NCBI RefSeq assembly: GCF_900095735.1
Contig: NZ_FNLO01000005.1
Coordinates: forward strand, 248,001 to 312,000
DNA length: 64,000 nucleotides
Direction of reading: 5' to 3'
DNA from: Chitinasiproducens palmae
Lineage (GTDB): Bacteria > Pseudomonadota > Gammaproteobacteria > Burkholderiales > Burkholderiaceae
Numbering within the stretch: position 1 is the first letter of the stretch; every line of letters begins with the position of its first letter. Below are positions 19,031 through 28,370 of the stretch, in pieces. Made by a program: the position numbers and the translations under genes. The notes under the pieces were generated by a model. The model saw only the letters and a list, made by a program, of their open reading frames with translations. It ran no database searches and was not told where the DNA came from.

Positions 19031-19828
19031 ATGACGATGAGTGGTGTGGCAAAAGTGGCGCGCTGGTCGGTGCTTGCAGTGGCGATGTCCGCTTCGCTGC
19101 AAGGCTGCCCGCTGATCTTGCTGGGCGGCGCCGTGGGCGGCGCGGCGATGGTGGCCGATGATCGCAGGACGATCGGCACCCAGGCCGACGACCGCGACAT
19201 TCAGATCCGCGCTTACAGCCAACTGCAGGGCGATCTGCCGAACACCGCTCACGTCGACATCGCGGTCTACAACCGGCGCGTGCTGATCGTCGGTGAAGTG
19301 CCGGACGAAGCGGCAAAGATCTTTGCGACGAAGATTGCGCGCAATGTGTCGAACGTGCGCGGCATCGTCAACGAGTTGTCGGTTGGCGAAGCCAGTTCGA
19401 TGACCACGCGCTCCAGCGACACCTACATCACCAGCAAGGTCAAGGCTTCGCTCGTCGCGGAGAAGGGCGTACCTGCGAACTTCTTCAAGGTGGTGACCGA
19501 ACGTGGCATCGTGTATCTGATGGGGCTGGTCACCGTCGACGAAGGCAATCGCGCGGCCGACATCGCCAGTCGCGTCCCGGGTGTGATGCAGGTCGTGAAG
19601 GTCTTCGAGTACATCCGTGCCGAGGACGCCAAGCCGCTGGCTTCGAACAGCAGCGCAGCGAGCACTCCGACGACGGTTGCCGCCGCGCCGGCTCAGGCAG
19701 ACACGGGCGCGACGGTGGGCGCGGTGCCGGATGCGAGCGTCAGCGCGCAGCCCCTGGCCCAGCAGGCGCCCGCGCCGATCCAGAACGCGGCACCGGTCGA
19801 ACCGGGCAATCCGAAGGCCCGCAAATAA
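19031..19828 (+). CDS. dolP: BON-domain outer-membrane lipoprotein DolP (YraP)
   Basis: 265 residues. A signal peptide ends in LQGC (lipobox); two BON domains follow, the first around DIQIRAYSQLQGDLPNTAHVD and the second around TYITSKVKASLVAEKGVPAN. The tail is an Ala/Pro-rich stretch ending PGNPKARK, longer than in E. coli DolP. The family maintains outer-membrane integrity and localises to division sites. The ATG at 19031 has AGGAGAGG eight bases upstream. Confidence 0.88.
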   Translation: MTMSGVAKVARWSVLAVAMSASLQGCPLILLGGAVGGAAMVADDRRTIGTQADDRDIQIRAYSQLQGDLPNTAHVDIAVYNRRVLIVGEVPDEAAKIFATKIARNVSNVRGIVNELSVGEASSMTTRSSDTYITSKVKASLVAEKGVPANFFKVVTERGIVYLMGLVTVDEGNRAADIASRVPGVMQVVKVFEYIRAEDAKPLASNSSAASTPTTVAAAPAQADTGATVGAVPDASVSAQPLAQQAPAPIQNAAPVEPGNPKARK

Positions 19829-19896
19829 GCAGTCGGCGCATCGTTGCTTTGATGGCTGCAACTGCTGTCAGTCCCCACTTGATTCCAGAACTCATC

Positions 19897-20331
19897 ATGT
19901 CGTTCCCCAACCGCGGTGCGCTTCGCGCCGCTCTGAGCGTCGTACGGCGGGTCTCGATCGCGTCGATGTTCGCTGCGCCGCTGTTCGTTTCGTTCGCCGC
20001 CAATGCCGCGCCGGCAGCAAAGCCGGCGCCCCCGGCCGCCGCAACAAAGCCCCCGGCGATCGACGTCGCGCGTGCCGAGAATCTCGCGCGCGCCAACGCT
20101 TGCGTGAGCTGCCATGCCGCCTCGCGGCGGCTCGTCGGCCCGTCCTATGAGGACGTGGCGGCGCGCTACAAGACCGATCCGGCAGCGGAGACCAAGCTGA
20201 TGGACAAGATCAAGAAGGGCGGCTCCGGCGTATGGGGCGTAATCCCGATGCCGGCCCATCCGCGCATGGCCGACGCGGATAGCCGCCTGCTCGCGCAATG
20301 GGTGCTGCAAGGCGCGCCCGCATCGCACTGA
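19897..20331 (+). CDS. Class I c-type cytochrome, secreted
   Basis: 144 residues. A signal peptide (SMFAAPLFVSFAANAAPA) precedes the mature domain, which has one heme site, ANACVSCH, and the axial methionine loop VIPMPAHPRM. Size and motifs match small periplasmic cytochrome c551/c552-type electron carriers. The ATG at 19897 begins the signal peptide directly; one at 19849 would add 16 unlikely residues. It follows dolP closely and may be cotranscribed. Confidence 0.88.
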   Translation: MSFPNRGALRAALSVVRRVSIASMFAAPLFVSFAANAAPAAKPAPPAAATKPPAIDVARAENLARANACVSCHAASRRLVGPSYEDVAARYKTDPAAETKLMDKIKKGGSGVWGVIPMPAHPRMADADSRLLAQWVLQGAPASH

Positions 20332-20360
20332 ATGGTAGCCGCTGCGCCAGCCGAAAGCGC

Positions 20361-20388
20361 TTGCGCTCCGGCGGCGCTGTGTTAGAAT
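20361..20388 (+). promoter_or_regulatory. tRNA-Ala promoter
   Basis: TTGCGC (20361-20366) and TAGAAT (20383-20388), 16 bp apart, with the start point predicted about five bases before the tRNA 5' end. Confidence 0.5.
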
Positions 20389-20399
20389 TTCGGCTCGTT

Positions 20400-20475
<76 letters not shown>

Positions 20476-20486
20476 ATGAATAGAAA

Positions 20487-20514
20487 GGGCTTGGCCGGTG
20501 GCCAAGCCCTTTTT
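20487..20514 (+). terminator. Intrinsic terminator after tRNA-Ala
   Basis: Perfect 10-bp stem (GGGCTTGGCC and GGCCAAGCCC) with a three-base loop, followed by TTTTTCTTTT, 11 bases after the tRNA. Confidence 0.92.
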
Positions 20515-20875
20515 CTTTTGTCGCTCGAAAAAGCGGTTCCGCGTTGGTCGCGCCTGACGCCTGACCGCCGCTGTTTTTGCCCGACGCGTCAGTTGTTCGT
20601 CGTGCCCGCTGCCAGGGTTTTCGCCGCGCGCGGTGGCCCGTATGCGCTGCGGCCAGTGCGGCCGACGCGACCATGCGGTCGGCGTGGGTGGTTTGGGCGG
20701 GGATCGAACGGCGGGCGTTCCGCTGCTGCGCCGGTGGCTGCCTAAATCGAGACTCAGCCTCCCCAGCACCTCGCGCGTCGGGCCGGCGCAGCATCACCGT
20801 GGCATTGCGCACAGCGAAGCGAGCCACTGCCGCCGACCACGTCGCACCGCCGGCGGCAACCGCAGGATCCTGCCT

Positions 20876-20943
20876 GCGGCACAGCGGCACAGCGGCACAG
20901 CGGCACAGCGGCACAGCGGCACAGCGGCACAGCGGCACAGCGG
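20876..20943. repeat. Octanucleotide tandem repeat (ACAGCGGC), about 8.5 copies
   Basis: Exact 8-bp repeats between the tRNA terminator and brnQ. The rest of 20520-21194 holds no convincing gene. The unit is not a multiple of three, so copy-number slippage would shift any reading frame through it; no frame there looks genuine. It may instead alter promoter spacing for brnQ. Confidence 0.9.
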
Positions 20944-21194
20944 TTAGGGCCGTCTCGCAAGCGCGGTAGGTACCGATATGCCGAAGCGCCCGCTGCGGCA
21001 CTAGCCCTTATCGCGAAATGCTCGCGCGTAAAACGATAAGAATCGCTGAATAAGTGCGTCGCCGCGCGCGTCGCGCCGCGTCTCTCCTTATAATCGCGGT
21101 CCCCTCATCGTACGTCCGACGCCGGACAGCGGTTGTTGCGCGGTCAAACCGCAGTCAAACCGCAGTCAAACATCTCGCGTCGGCCAGGCCTCAC

Positions 21195-22505
21195 ATGTCC
21201 GCTGTCAAGTTAAGCAGGTTCGACGTCTGTGCGCTCGGGTTCATGACCTTTGCGCTGTTTGTCGGGGCTGGCAACATCATCTTCCCGCCGAACATCGGCC
21301 TTCACGCCGGCGCCTCGTTGTGGGCGGCGGCGGCCGGCTTCCTTGTCACCGCGGTTGGACTGCCGGTCGTCACGCTGGTGGCGCTGGCGCGTGTCGGCGG
21401 GGCGCTCGATGAGCTGAGCCGGCCGCTGGGCCGGGTGGGAAGCGTCGCGCTGGCAGTGGTCTGCTATCTCGCGGTGGGCCCCTTGTTCGCCACGCCGCGT
21501 ACCGCGACGGTTTCCTTCGAGGTCGGCATTGCGCCGCTGACGGGAGGCACGCCGCTGGCGCTCGGCATTTACAGCGTCGTCTACTTCGCTGGCGTCCTCG
21601 CGCTTTCGCTTTATCCGGGACGCTTGCTGGATTGGGTCGGCAAGGTGTTGGCGCCGATGAAGATGGTCGCGATCGGCGCCTTGTGTCTGTCGGCGGTGGT
21701 GGCGTCGCGTAATGGCGTCGGTCCGATCGCGGCAGCCTATCGCGATGCGCCATTTCGCCAGGGCTTCAACGAAGGCTATCTGACGATGGACGCGCTGGGC
21801 GCGCTCGTGTTCGGCATTGTCGTGGTCAACGCGGTCCGTTCGCGGGGCGTGACCCGCGGCGTCGACCTGACGCGATATACCTGCATCGCGGCCTTGATCG
21901 CGGGCACCGGGCTGGCCGCCATCTACCTGGGGTTGTTCCGGCTTGGCTCGATCAGTCACGCGTTCGCTGGCGAGGCCAGCAATGGCGCGGCCATTCTTCA
22001 TGCATATGTCGATCGCGCATTTGGCCCGCTGGGCGATCTGATGCTGGCCGGCTTGATCGTGCTGGCCTGCGTCGTCACGGCAGTTGGTCTCACCTGCGCC
22101 TGTGCGGAGTTTTTCAGCGAGTTGCTCGGTCTGCCGTACCGTCCCTTGGCGGTTGGCTTGGCCGTGTTCTCGCTTGTCGTCTCGAATCTCGGGCTCGACG
22201 CGCTGGTCGCGTTTTCGGTGCCGGTGCTGACAACCATCTACCCGCCGTGCATTGCGCTGGTTCTCGTCAGCTTTGGCAACCGGATCTGGCGCTCGCCGCG
22301 TTGGGTCGCGGTGTCGTCGGTCTTGATCGCGCTGGCCGTCGGCGGCGTCGACGGCCTCCGGGCGGCGCACCTGATCGATGCCCGGCCCGCCTGGATGGAC
22401 GGTTTGCCTTTTGCGGCGAGCGGCCTGGCGTGGCTGCCGCCCGTCGTGCTGATCGTCTTGCTTGGCTTTGCGGACGCCGCCTGGCGGCGCCGTCCGGCGA
22501 ACTGA
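21195..22505 (+). CDS. brnQ: Branched-chain amino acid:cation symporter (LIVCS family)
   Basis: 436 residues, about 12 membrane helices. The N-terminus FDVCALGFMTFALFVGAGNIIFPP is the hallmark of BrnQ carriers, which import Leu, Ile and Val with Na+ or H+. The ATG at 21195 is chosen because homology starts there; an upstream in-frame ATG would add 47 non-hydrophobic residues. Monocistronic as far as can be seen. Confidence 0.93.
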   Translation: MSAVKLSRFDVCALGFMTFALFVGAGNIIFPPNIGLHAGASLWAAAAGFLVTAVGLPVVTLVALARVGGALDELSRPLGRVGSVALAVVCYLAVGPLFATPRTATVSFEVGIAPLTGGTPLALGIYSVVYFAGVLALSLYPGRLLDWVGKVLAPMKMVAIGALCLSAVVASRNGVGPIAAAYRDAPFRQGFNEGYLTMDALGALVFGIVVVNAVRSRGVTRGVDLTRYTCIAALIAGTGLAAIYLGLFRLGSISHAFAGEASNGAAILHAYVDRAFGPLGDLMLAGLIVLACVVTAVGLTCACAEFFSELLGLPYRPLAVGLAVFSLVVSNLGLDALVAFSVPVLTTIYPPCIALVLVSFGNRIWRSPRWVAVSSVLIALAVGGVDGLRAAHLIDARPAWMDGLPFAASGLAWLPPVVLIVLLGFADAAWRRRPAN

Positions 22506-22612
22506 GGCAGCGGGATCCGACGCGGGCATGCCGCGCTCTTGTACGTGTTCGCCGATTGGGTCCGTCGCTTGCTCGCCCTCCTGCATGGCAACGCAACCAT
22601 CCAGGAGGAAGC

Positions 22613-23470
22613 ATGAACGATCAAGCCAAGACACCACCGGCTCAAAAACAGTCGACCGTGCCGGGCCGTACGGCGCCGATGCACCCGCAGCCGGACCACG
22701 GTGAGCAGAGTTATCACGGTTCGGGGCGTTTGACTGGCAAGGTGGCGGTGATCACCGGCGGCGACAGTGGCATCGGCCGCGCGGTGGCGATCGCGTTTGC
22801 GCGTGAGGGCGCGGACGTATTGATCGCCTATCTCGATGAGCACGAGGATGCCCGCGAGACCGCGAAATGGGTCGAAGAAGCAGGGCGCAAGGCCGTGCTG
22901 CTGGCTGGCGAAATAGCCGATCCGGCGCATTGTCGTGAAATCGTCGCGAAGGCGGTCGAGGCATTCGGCCGGATCGACGTCCTGGTCAATAATGCCGCCT
23001 ACCAGATGACGCATACATCGCTGGACGAGATCAGCGACGAAGAATGGGACTACACCTTCGACGTCAACATCGGCGGCATGTTCCGGATCACCAAGGCGGC
23101 GGTGCCTCACATGCCGGAAGGGTCGGCGATCATCAACACTGCGTCCGTCAATGCGGATACGCCGAAGCCGACCTTGCTGCCTTACGCTACGACCAAGGGC
23201 GCGATCCAGAATTTTACTGGCGGCCTTGCGCAACTGCTTGCGGAGAAGGGTATCCGGGCAAATTGCGTCGCGCCGGGGCCGATTTGGACGCCATTGATCC
23301 CGGCCACGTTGCCGGCGGAGCAGGTCGGCCAATTCGGCGCCGAAGTACCGATGAAACGACCAGGCCAGCCGGCTGAGCTTGCGGCAGCCTATGTGTTGCT
23401 GGCGAGCGATGGGGCCAGCTACATTTCCGGCGCGACGATCGCCGTGACCGGGGGCAAGCCCATCCTCTGA
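22613..23470 (+). CDS. SDR-family oxidoreductase, YghA-like
   Basis: 285 residues. The N-terminal extension rich in Pro/Gln/His (PGRTAPMHPQPDHGEQSYHG) followed by LTGKVAVITGGDSGIGRAVAIA is characteristic of YghA/YhdF-type dehydrogenases. GGDSGIG is the NAD(P)-binding motif, NNAA the structural motif, and YATTK the catalytic Tyr-Lys. Likely a stress-associated NAD(P)H aldehyde/ketone reductase. AGGAGGAAGC lies directly before the ATG. Confidence 0.92.
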   Translation: MNDQAKTPPAQKQSTVPGRTAPMHPQPDHGEQSYHGSGRLTGKVAVITGGDSGIGRAVAIAFAREGADVLIAYLDEHEDARETAKWVEEAGRKAVLLAGEIADPAHCREIVAKAVEAFGRIDVLVNNAAYQMTHTSLDEISDEEWDYTFDVNIGGMFRITKAAVPHMPEGSAIINTASVNADTPKPTLLPYATTKGAIQNFTGGLAQLLAEKGIRANCVAPGPIWTPLIPATLPAEQVGQFGAEVPMKRPGQPAELAAAYVLLASDGASYISGATIAVTGGKPIL

Positions 23471-23487
23471 GCAGCGTGACGGGGTCA

Positions 23488-23517
23488 GGCATGCGCTCGC
23501 GAGTGCGAGCGCATGCC
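23488..23517 (+). terminator. Strong hairpin after the YghA-like gene
   Basis: A perfect 13-bp stem (GGCATGCGCTCGC) with GAGT loop, 18 bases after the stop codon. It is followed by C/T-rich sequence rather than a pure T-run. Confidence 0.6.
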
Positions 23518-24325
23518 CCTGCCCCTCTTTCATTCGACCCACTGCCCCGGTGCGTCCTCTGCTAGGTGAATGCGGGCAATGCGCCGGGCGTCGCGATCAT
23601 TCTGTGATGGCGTCGATAGGCGTGCCGGGAAGCGTAATTGCATTGCAGAGGGCGGCTTTGACCGTGCCACGTCCACGCGCTGCGGCGTGACTCAATCGGC
23701 ATCCGCGCATGCTTGGAAGGGGCGGCTGAAAGGCGATGGTGGTGCGGTGCGCAACTTACGCGATGGCTCCAGCGAGGGACGACGAGTCCATGGCGTTGCA
23801 AGCAGCCACTCTGCTGTCTGCCTGAGCGTGTCTCCCTATTCGTTGTGTCTCCTGGTATCGGAAATCCCGCGCGGCGATGCCTTGTCGCGTCCGGCCCTTG
23901 AGTCGATCTGGTCGACGGCACCTGCTTCGGCGCGGGTGACGCTCGCATCGAAGCCAGGCCCATCGGCATTGCGAACAGTGTGCAAGGCATTCCGTGCGAT
24001 TGCGTGGCATTGCGTAAGGGGCAGCAGCGTCGTCTGGCGCTTACATGCCCAGCATCAAGTCAGCATTCAGGATCGCGCCACGGCTGACGCGCTTCGATTC
24101 CGAGATAACCAACGCTTCCGGACACCTGTTGGTGTCATGCGAAGCATGGCGTAAGGCGGCCTGCCGCGTTGCTGGACGGCCGTCGTTGAAGCGCATCTTC
24201 AACGGCGTTGCGCGAGCCTCGCCCCTCGGGGGCGTCTCTTGTCCACACTTCAATGCGACCCGAGCGGAACGCGAAAGCACTGTCGCGTATTTGCATCATC
24301 TCGTAATAAATCCGTGGGCCGATTT
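23518..24325. other. Long intergenic region before the porin
   Basis: About 800 bp in which I see no reading frame with coding character, no RNA gene and no repeat. The only signals are at its right end, where the porin promoter begins. Confidence 0.4.
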
Positions 24326-24386
24326 TTGGCACCTATTGCGCACTTTTATACTTTCCATAGGCGCACATGTTGTCCATATATGGAAC
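24326..24386 (+). promoter_or_regulatory. Porin promoter with palindromic operator
   Basis: TTGGCA (24326-24331) and TATACT (24347-24352), 15 bp apart. The operator TGTCCATATATGGAAC (24371-24386) starts 19 bases after the -10 box. It matches the operators at 25718 and 36210 and shares with them the following bases (a GGAAC-RA-ACGC run). Probable target of the IclR regulator at 29944. Confidence 0.6.
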
Positions 24387-24458
24387 AAGACGCCTTTCCC
24401 GACCTGTTTGAGCCGGCAAGCCGCCGCCACGATGCGGCCCCCGGCTTGGAGACCGCTA

Positions 24459-25544
24459 ATGAAACGTGTGATAGCAGGCAGCCTTCTCGCAATCGGCTGT
24501 ACCGCCAGCGCCTACGCGCAAAGCAATGTGACCCTGTTCGGTAGCCTGGACGCGGGTCTCGGCTATGTGAACAATGCCGGCGCCGGCGCCGGCGCCAAGT
24601 ATTTCCAGGTCCAGGGCAATATGCAGCCTGACCGCTGGGGCCTGCGCGGCAATGAAGATCTCGGCGGCGGCCTGAAGGCAACCTTCTGGCTCGAAAACGG
24701 TTTCTACACGAACACGGGCACCTTTGCATCGTCCGGCACGATGTGGAACCGCCAGGCATTCGTGGGCCTGTCGTCGACGAAATTCGGCTCGATGACGCTT
24801 GGCCATCAGACGCCGTTCAACTTCGACTGGTTGGGTCCGCTGTCGACCGCGTATCTGGCGCAAAGCTTCTACATGTTCCACCCGGGCAATCTCGACGAGC
24901 TTGCCGATACCGCCGCGGTGCCTTACGACAACTCGGTGAAGTATGTCTCGCCGTCGTTCGGCGGGCTGTCGTTCGGCGCGATGCTGGGCATGGGCAACAC
25001 GGCCAATTTCGCGACCGGCAAGAAGATGAGCTTCGGCGCGAACTACCTGAATGGCGGCCTGCGCGCTGCGGCGGTCTATTCGGTCGAACGCAATCGTACG
25101 ACGCTGGTCGGCCAGCTCGGCGGTGTCGACACCTTCCAGGGCCGCTCCACCACCGGTTTCACGGCTGAGAAGCTGGAGAACATGGGCGCCGGCGCATCGT
25201 ACAAATTTGCGGGCTGGCTGGTCCACGCACTGTACACCCGCGTGAAGATCCAGAACCCCGGTTATTCCGACACGATGCAGAGCTGGGACGGCGGCGCCTC
25301 GTACCAATTCACGCAGGCGAACTCGGTGGCGGGCGGCGTCTCGACCTCGACCATCGGCGGACGCCGTTACTCGCAATTCGAGATCGGCGATATCTACGCG
25401 CTGTCCAAGCGCACGCAGCTGTACGCCAACATCCTGTACCAGCGCGCGGCTGGCAACAGCGCACGGGCGAATTTCTTCAGCATCGGCACGTCCAGTACCG
25501 GCAACCAGGTGATGGTGCTGACGGGTATCCATCACTCGTTCTGA
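24459..25544 (+). CDS. Gram-negative porin, burkholderial trimeric type
   Basis: 361 residues. Signal peptide MKRVIAGSLLAIGCTASAYA is followed by QSNVTLFGSLDAGLGYVNN, the standard first strand of beta-proteobacterial general porins. WGLRGNEDLGGGLKATFWLE and RQAFVGLSSTKFGSMTLGHQ complete the signature, and the protein ends in the C-terminal phenylalanine (HHSF) used by the BAM machinery. It probably provides outer-membrane entry for the substrate of the downstream catabolic operon, given the shared operator. Confidence 0.93.
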   Translation: MKRVIAGSLLAIGCTASAYAQSNVTLFGSLDAGLGYVNNAGAGAGAKYFQVQGNMQPDRWGLRGNEDLGGGLKATFWLENGFYTNTGTFASSGTMWNRQAFVGLSSTKFGSMTLGHQTPFNFDWLGPLSTAYLAQSFYMFHPGNLDELADTAAVPYDNSVKYVSPSFGGLSFGAMLGMGNTANFATGKKMSFGANYLNGGLRAAAVYSVERNRTTLVGQLGGVDTFQGRSTTGFTAEKLENMGAGASYKFAGWLVHALYTRVKIQNPGYSDTMQSWDGGASYQFTQANSVAGGVSTSTIGGRRYSQFEIGDIYALSKRTQLYANILYQRAAGNSARANFFSIGTSSTGNQVMVLTGIHHSF

Positions 25545-25574
25545 GACCGCAGCGCGCTTGCTGCACATGGCTAC

Positions 25575-25598
25575 CGACGGCTCCGCAAGGAGCCGTCG
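25575..25598 (+). terminator. Hairpin after porin gene
   Basis: Perfect 10-bp stem (CGACGGCTCC and GGAGCCGTCG) with a GCAA tetraloop, 30 bases after the porin stop. Only a short T-run follows (CTTTG). It separates the porin from the ABC operon. Confidence 0.7.
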
Positions 25599-25672
25599 CG
25601 CTTTGTGGGCGGCGCGTCTCGCATCGACGTGTCCGGGATGGCGGCAAACCCGTAGGTCTGAAAAATTTTATT

Positions 25673-25733
25673 TTGACGCCGCTCGCCTTTGCCTATAATG
25701 ACCAACAATAAAACGCTGGTTCATATTTGGAAC
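25673..25733 (+). promoter_or_regulatory. Promoter and operator of the catabolic operon
   Basis: TTGACG (25673-25678) and TATAAT (25694-25699), 15 bp apart. GGTTCATATTTGGAAC (25718-25733) begins 19 bases after the -10, the same geometry as in the porin promoter. A protein bound here would block early elongation or open-complex escape, which fits repression. Confidence 0.65.
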
Positions 25734-25824
25734 GAACGCGTGGGCAAGGCAGGATGCCCATTCGCCGGTTCGCTGGCTGTCGCCGCCGGATCGCTCCCTC
25801 GGTAACGAACACAGGTTGGTCTCC

Positions 25825-26682
25825 ATGTCTCAAGCGAATAGCCTCGAACGGCGCGCCGATGCCGCGTCGATCACCACGCCGGCGAGTGGTCCGGCGAGTC
25901 TGCATTACGCGATCGACTTCCGTAACGTGACGCGCCGTTTCCCGGAACGCAACGGGAAGGGCGAGATGACCGCGGTCAAGGATGTTTCCCTCTCGATTCG
26001 CAAGGGCGAGGTGGTCTCGCTGATCGGCCCGAGCGGCTGCGGCAAGAGCACGTTGTTGAACATGGGCGCTGGACTGTACGCGCCGTCCGAGGGCGAAGTC
26101 ATCGTCGAGGGCAAGCGCGTGACCGGCCCGTCCGCCAACGTCGCGTTCATGTTGCAGAAAGACCTGCTGATGCCGTGGCGTTCGATTCGCGAGAACGTCG
26201 AGATCGGCATGCAGATCCGCAAGGTGCCGAAGTCGGAACGGGAGCAACGCGCACTGGCACTGCTCGAGCGCTGCCACCTGAAGGGCTTTGGCAACCACTA
26301 TCCGCACCAGCTGTCAGGCGGCATGCGCCAACGCGCCGCCCTTGCACGCACGCTGGCGATCGATCCGCATGTGCTGCTGATGGACGAGCCGTTCTCGGCA
26401 CTGGATGCGCAGACCAAGATGGTCTTGCAACAGGATCTGGCGCGGATGCTGGCAGACCAGGGCAAGACCGCGCTGCTGATCACGCACGATCTCGCCGAGG
26501 CCATTGCGCTGTCCGATCGGGTTTTCGTGATGAGCGAACGGCCGGGCACGATCATCGAGATCATCGACGTCGATCTGCCGCTGCGCGACAACCCGCTCGA
26601 GCGTCGCACGCTGCCGAAGATGAACGAGTACATCTCGCATTTGATGTCTCTGCTGAAGGTCGGCCGCGAAGACCTGCACTGA
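25825..26682 (+). CDS. ABC transporter ATPase, nitrate/sulfonate/taurine (NitT/TauT) type
   Basis: 285 residues. Walker A GPSGCGKST, Q-loop MLQKDLLMPWRSI, signature LSGGMRQRAALARTLA, Walker B VLLMDEPFSALD and H-loop LLITHDLAEAIALS are all intact. The MLQ-x-LLPW-type Q-loop sequence is characteristic of the NitT/TauT import group. First gene of the catabolic operon, pairing with the permease 43 bp downstream and with the binding protein at 36255. Confidence 0.92.
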   Translation: MSQANSLERRADAASITTPASGPASLHYAIDFRNVTRRFPERNGKGEMTAVKDVSLSIRKGEVVSLIGPSGCGKSTLLNMGAGLYAPSEGEVIVEGKRVTGPSANVAFMLQKDLLMPWRSIRENVEIGMQIRKVPKSEREQRALALLERCHLKGFGNHYPHQLSGGMRQRAALARTLAIDPHVLLMDEPFSALDAQTKMVLQQDLARMLADQGKTALLITHDLAEAIALSDRVFVMSERPGTIIEIIDVDLPLRDNPLERRTLPKMNEYISHLMSLLKVGREDLH

Positions 26683-26725
26683 ACGCCGCGGCACTGTCCG
26701 CAACGGAACCACGGAGCTTTACGAC

Positions 26726-27499
26726 ATGAAACGCGCTTCCACCGCCATCGGCAGCCTGCTGGTGTTGATCATCTTCCTCGCTGCGTGGCAATGGGGACCG
26801 GGCCTGTTCCACGTGCCCGAATTTGTCCTGCCGACCCTGTCATCGACGGTCGCCGAGGCCGGGCGGATGTTCCGCGTCGAGAACCTGATGATGCATGCCG
26901 GCGTGACGGCGCTCGAGGTCATCGCCGGTTTCGCGATCGGTTCGCTGCTGGGCGTCGTGATCGGCGTGGTGCTTGGCCTGTCGCCGCGTACGGAGACGAT
27001 GCTCTCGCCGTACATCCTCGCGCTGCAGATCGCACCGAAGGTCGCGTTCGCGCCGCTGTTCGTCATGTGGATGGGTTACACCGTCTATCCGAAGATCCTG
27101 GTCGCGGTGCTGATCGTGTTCTTCCCGGTGATGGTCAACGTGCTTGGCGCGGTGCGCGCGGTCGATCCGGACCAGGTGAATCTTGTGCGCGCGTTGTGCG
27201 GCAGCCGTCTGCAGATCTTCCGTTTCGTCGAATTCCCGTCGGCAATGCAGGCACTGTTCGCGGGGCTGCGCATCGCCTCGACGCTGGCCGTGATCGGCGT
27301 GACGGTGGGCGAGCTGGTCGGTGGCGACCGCGGCCTGGGCTATCTGCTCGTCTACGGCGAAGGGCAGGGCAACACCGCGATGGTTTTCGTGTCGATCGCG
27401 GGGCTCACCTTGATCGGCATCGTCGCATATGCCTTCGTTGTCTGGCTTGAGCGCCGCATGCTGCACTACGTGCCGCGCGCCAATATGCGGATGGCTTGA
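26726..27499 (+). CDS. ABC transporter permease, NitT/TauT (SsuC-like) type
   Basis: 257 residues with six membrane helices. The EAA-type loop (MVNVLGAVRAVDPDQVNLVR and the following ALCGSRLQIFRFVEFPSAM) contacts the ATPase. ATG preceded by CGGAG. The transporter group imports nitrate, alkylsulfonates, thiamine precursors and aromatic acids; here the substrate is presumably the compound degraded by the operon. Confidence 0.92.
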   Translation: MKRASTAIGSLLVLIIFLAAWQWGPGLFHVPEFVLPTLSSTVAEAGRMFRVENLMMHAGVTALEVIAGFAIGSLLGVVIGVVLGLSPRTETMLSPYILALQIAPKVAFAPLFVMWMGYTVYPKILVAVLIVFFPVMVNVLGAVRAVDPDQVNLVRALCGSRLQIFRFVEFPSAMQALFAGLRIASTLAVIGVTVGELVGGDRGLGYLLVYGEGQGNTAMVFVSIAGLTLIGIVAYAFVVWLERRMLHYVPRANMRMA

Positions 27500-27548
27500 G
27501 TGCGGTGCGAATCGCATGCAAACGATGGGCGAGAGCAAGGACGAAGCG

Positions 27549-28343
27549 ATGAACCTGAACGCAAACGAGCAGGGTGAAACGGTTGGCGCAACCGTTTCGT
27601 TGGCCGGGCGGCGCTTGCTGATCACCGGCGGCGCGCGTGGACTCGGCGAGGCATTCGTGCGCGAGGCGCTTGCCGCCGGCGCCCGCGTCGTGTTCGCCGA
27701 CCTGCTGGCGGAGCGCGGCGACGCGCTTGCCTCCGAGCTGCGCGACACCGGCGCCGCCGTCGACTTCGTGCCGTTGGATCTGCGCGATGCGGAGAGCGTC
27801 AAGGCGTGCGCGGCACGTGCGGCGGAACTGATGGGCGGCATCGACGGCCTGATCAACAACGGCGCGATCACCAATTCGGGCGGCAAGTTCGCAACCGAGC
27901 TGAGCATCGAGACCTTCGACGCCGTGCTCGACGTGAACGTGCGCGGCACGTGGTTGATGACCATCGCGGCATTGCCGTTCCTGCGTGCATCGGGACGCGG
28001 CCGCATCGTCAATATCGCCTCGGACACCGCGTTGTGGGGCGCGCCCAAGCTGCTCGCTTACGCCGCAAGCAAGGGCGCCGTGATCGCGATGACGCGCTCG
28101 CTGGCGCGCGAGCTGGGCGGTGACCAGATCACTGTCAACGCTGTCGCGCCCGGCCTGGTGGAAGTCGAGGCGACGGCCTACGTGCCGGCCGAGCGGCACG
28201 ACACCTATCTCAATGGACGCGCCATCCAGCGCGCCCAGCTTCCCGCCGACGTGACCGGCCCAGTGCTGTTTCTGCTGTCCGACGCAGCCGGCTTCGTCAC
28301 CGGACAATTGCTGCCGGTCAACGGCGGTTTCGTTCTGAACTGA
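27549..28343 (+). CDS. SDR-family oxidoreductase of the catabolic operon
   Basis: 264 residues. RRLLITGGARGLGEAFVREA contains the NAD(P)-binding GGARGLG; IASDTALWGAPKLLAYAASK supplies catalytic Ser-Tyr-Lys; VNGGFVL closes the fold. ATG at 27549 with AAGGACG upstream; an upstream ATG at 27516 is possible. It probably oxidises a hydroxyl or cis-diol intermediate. Note the NNGAIT in place of the usual NNAG motif. Confidence 0.85.
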   Translation: MNLNANEQGETVGATVSLAGRRLLITGGARGLGEAFVREALAAGARVVFADLLAERGDALASELRDTGAAVDFVPLDLRDAESVKACAARAAELMGGIDGLINNGAITNSGGKFATELSIETFDAVLDVNVRGTWLMTIAALPFLRASGRGRIVNIASDTALWGAPKLLAYAASKGAVIAMTRSLARELGGDQITVNAVAPGLVEVEATAYVPAERHDTYLNGRAIQRAQLPADVTGPVLFLLSDAAGFVTGQLLPVNGGFVLN

Positions 28344-28370
28344 TGTGTTGTTTCATTTAGGAGAATCAGC

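Noticed and set aside
20876-20943. Possible CRISPR-like array
   Set aside because: Direct 8-bp tandem repeat without spacers and without cas genes.
23570-24154. 194-codon frame in the region before the porin
   Set aside because: No ribosome site, low-complexity composition, overlaps other random frames.
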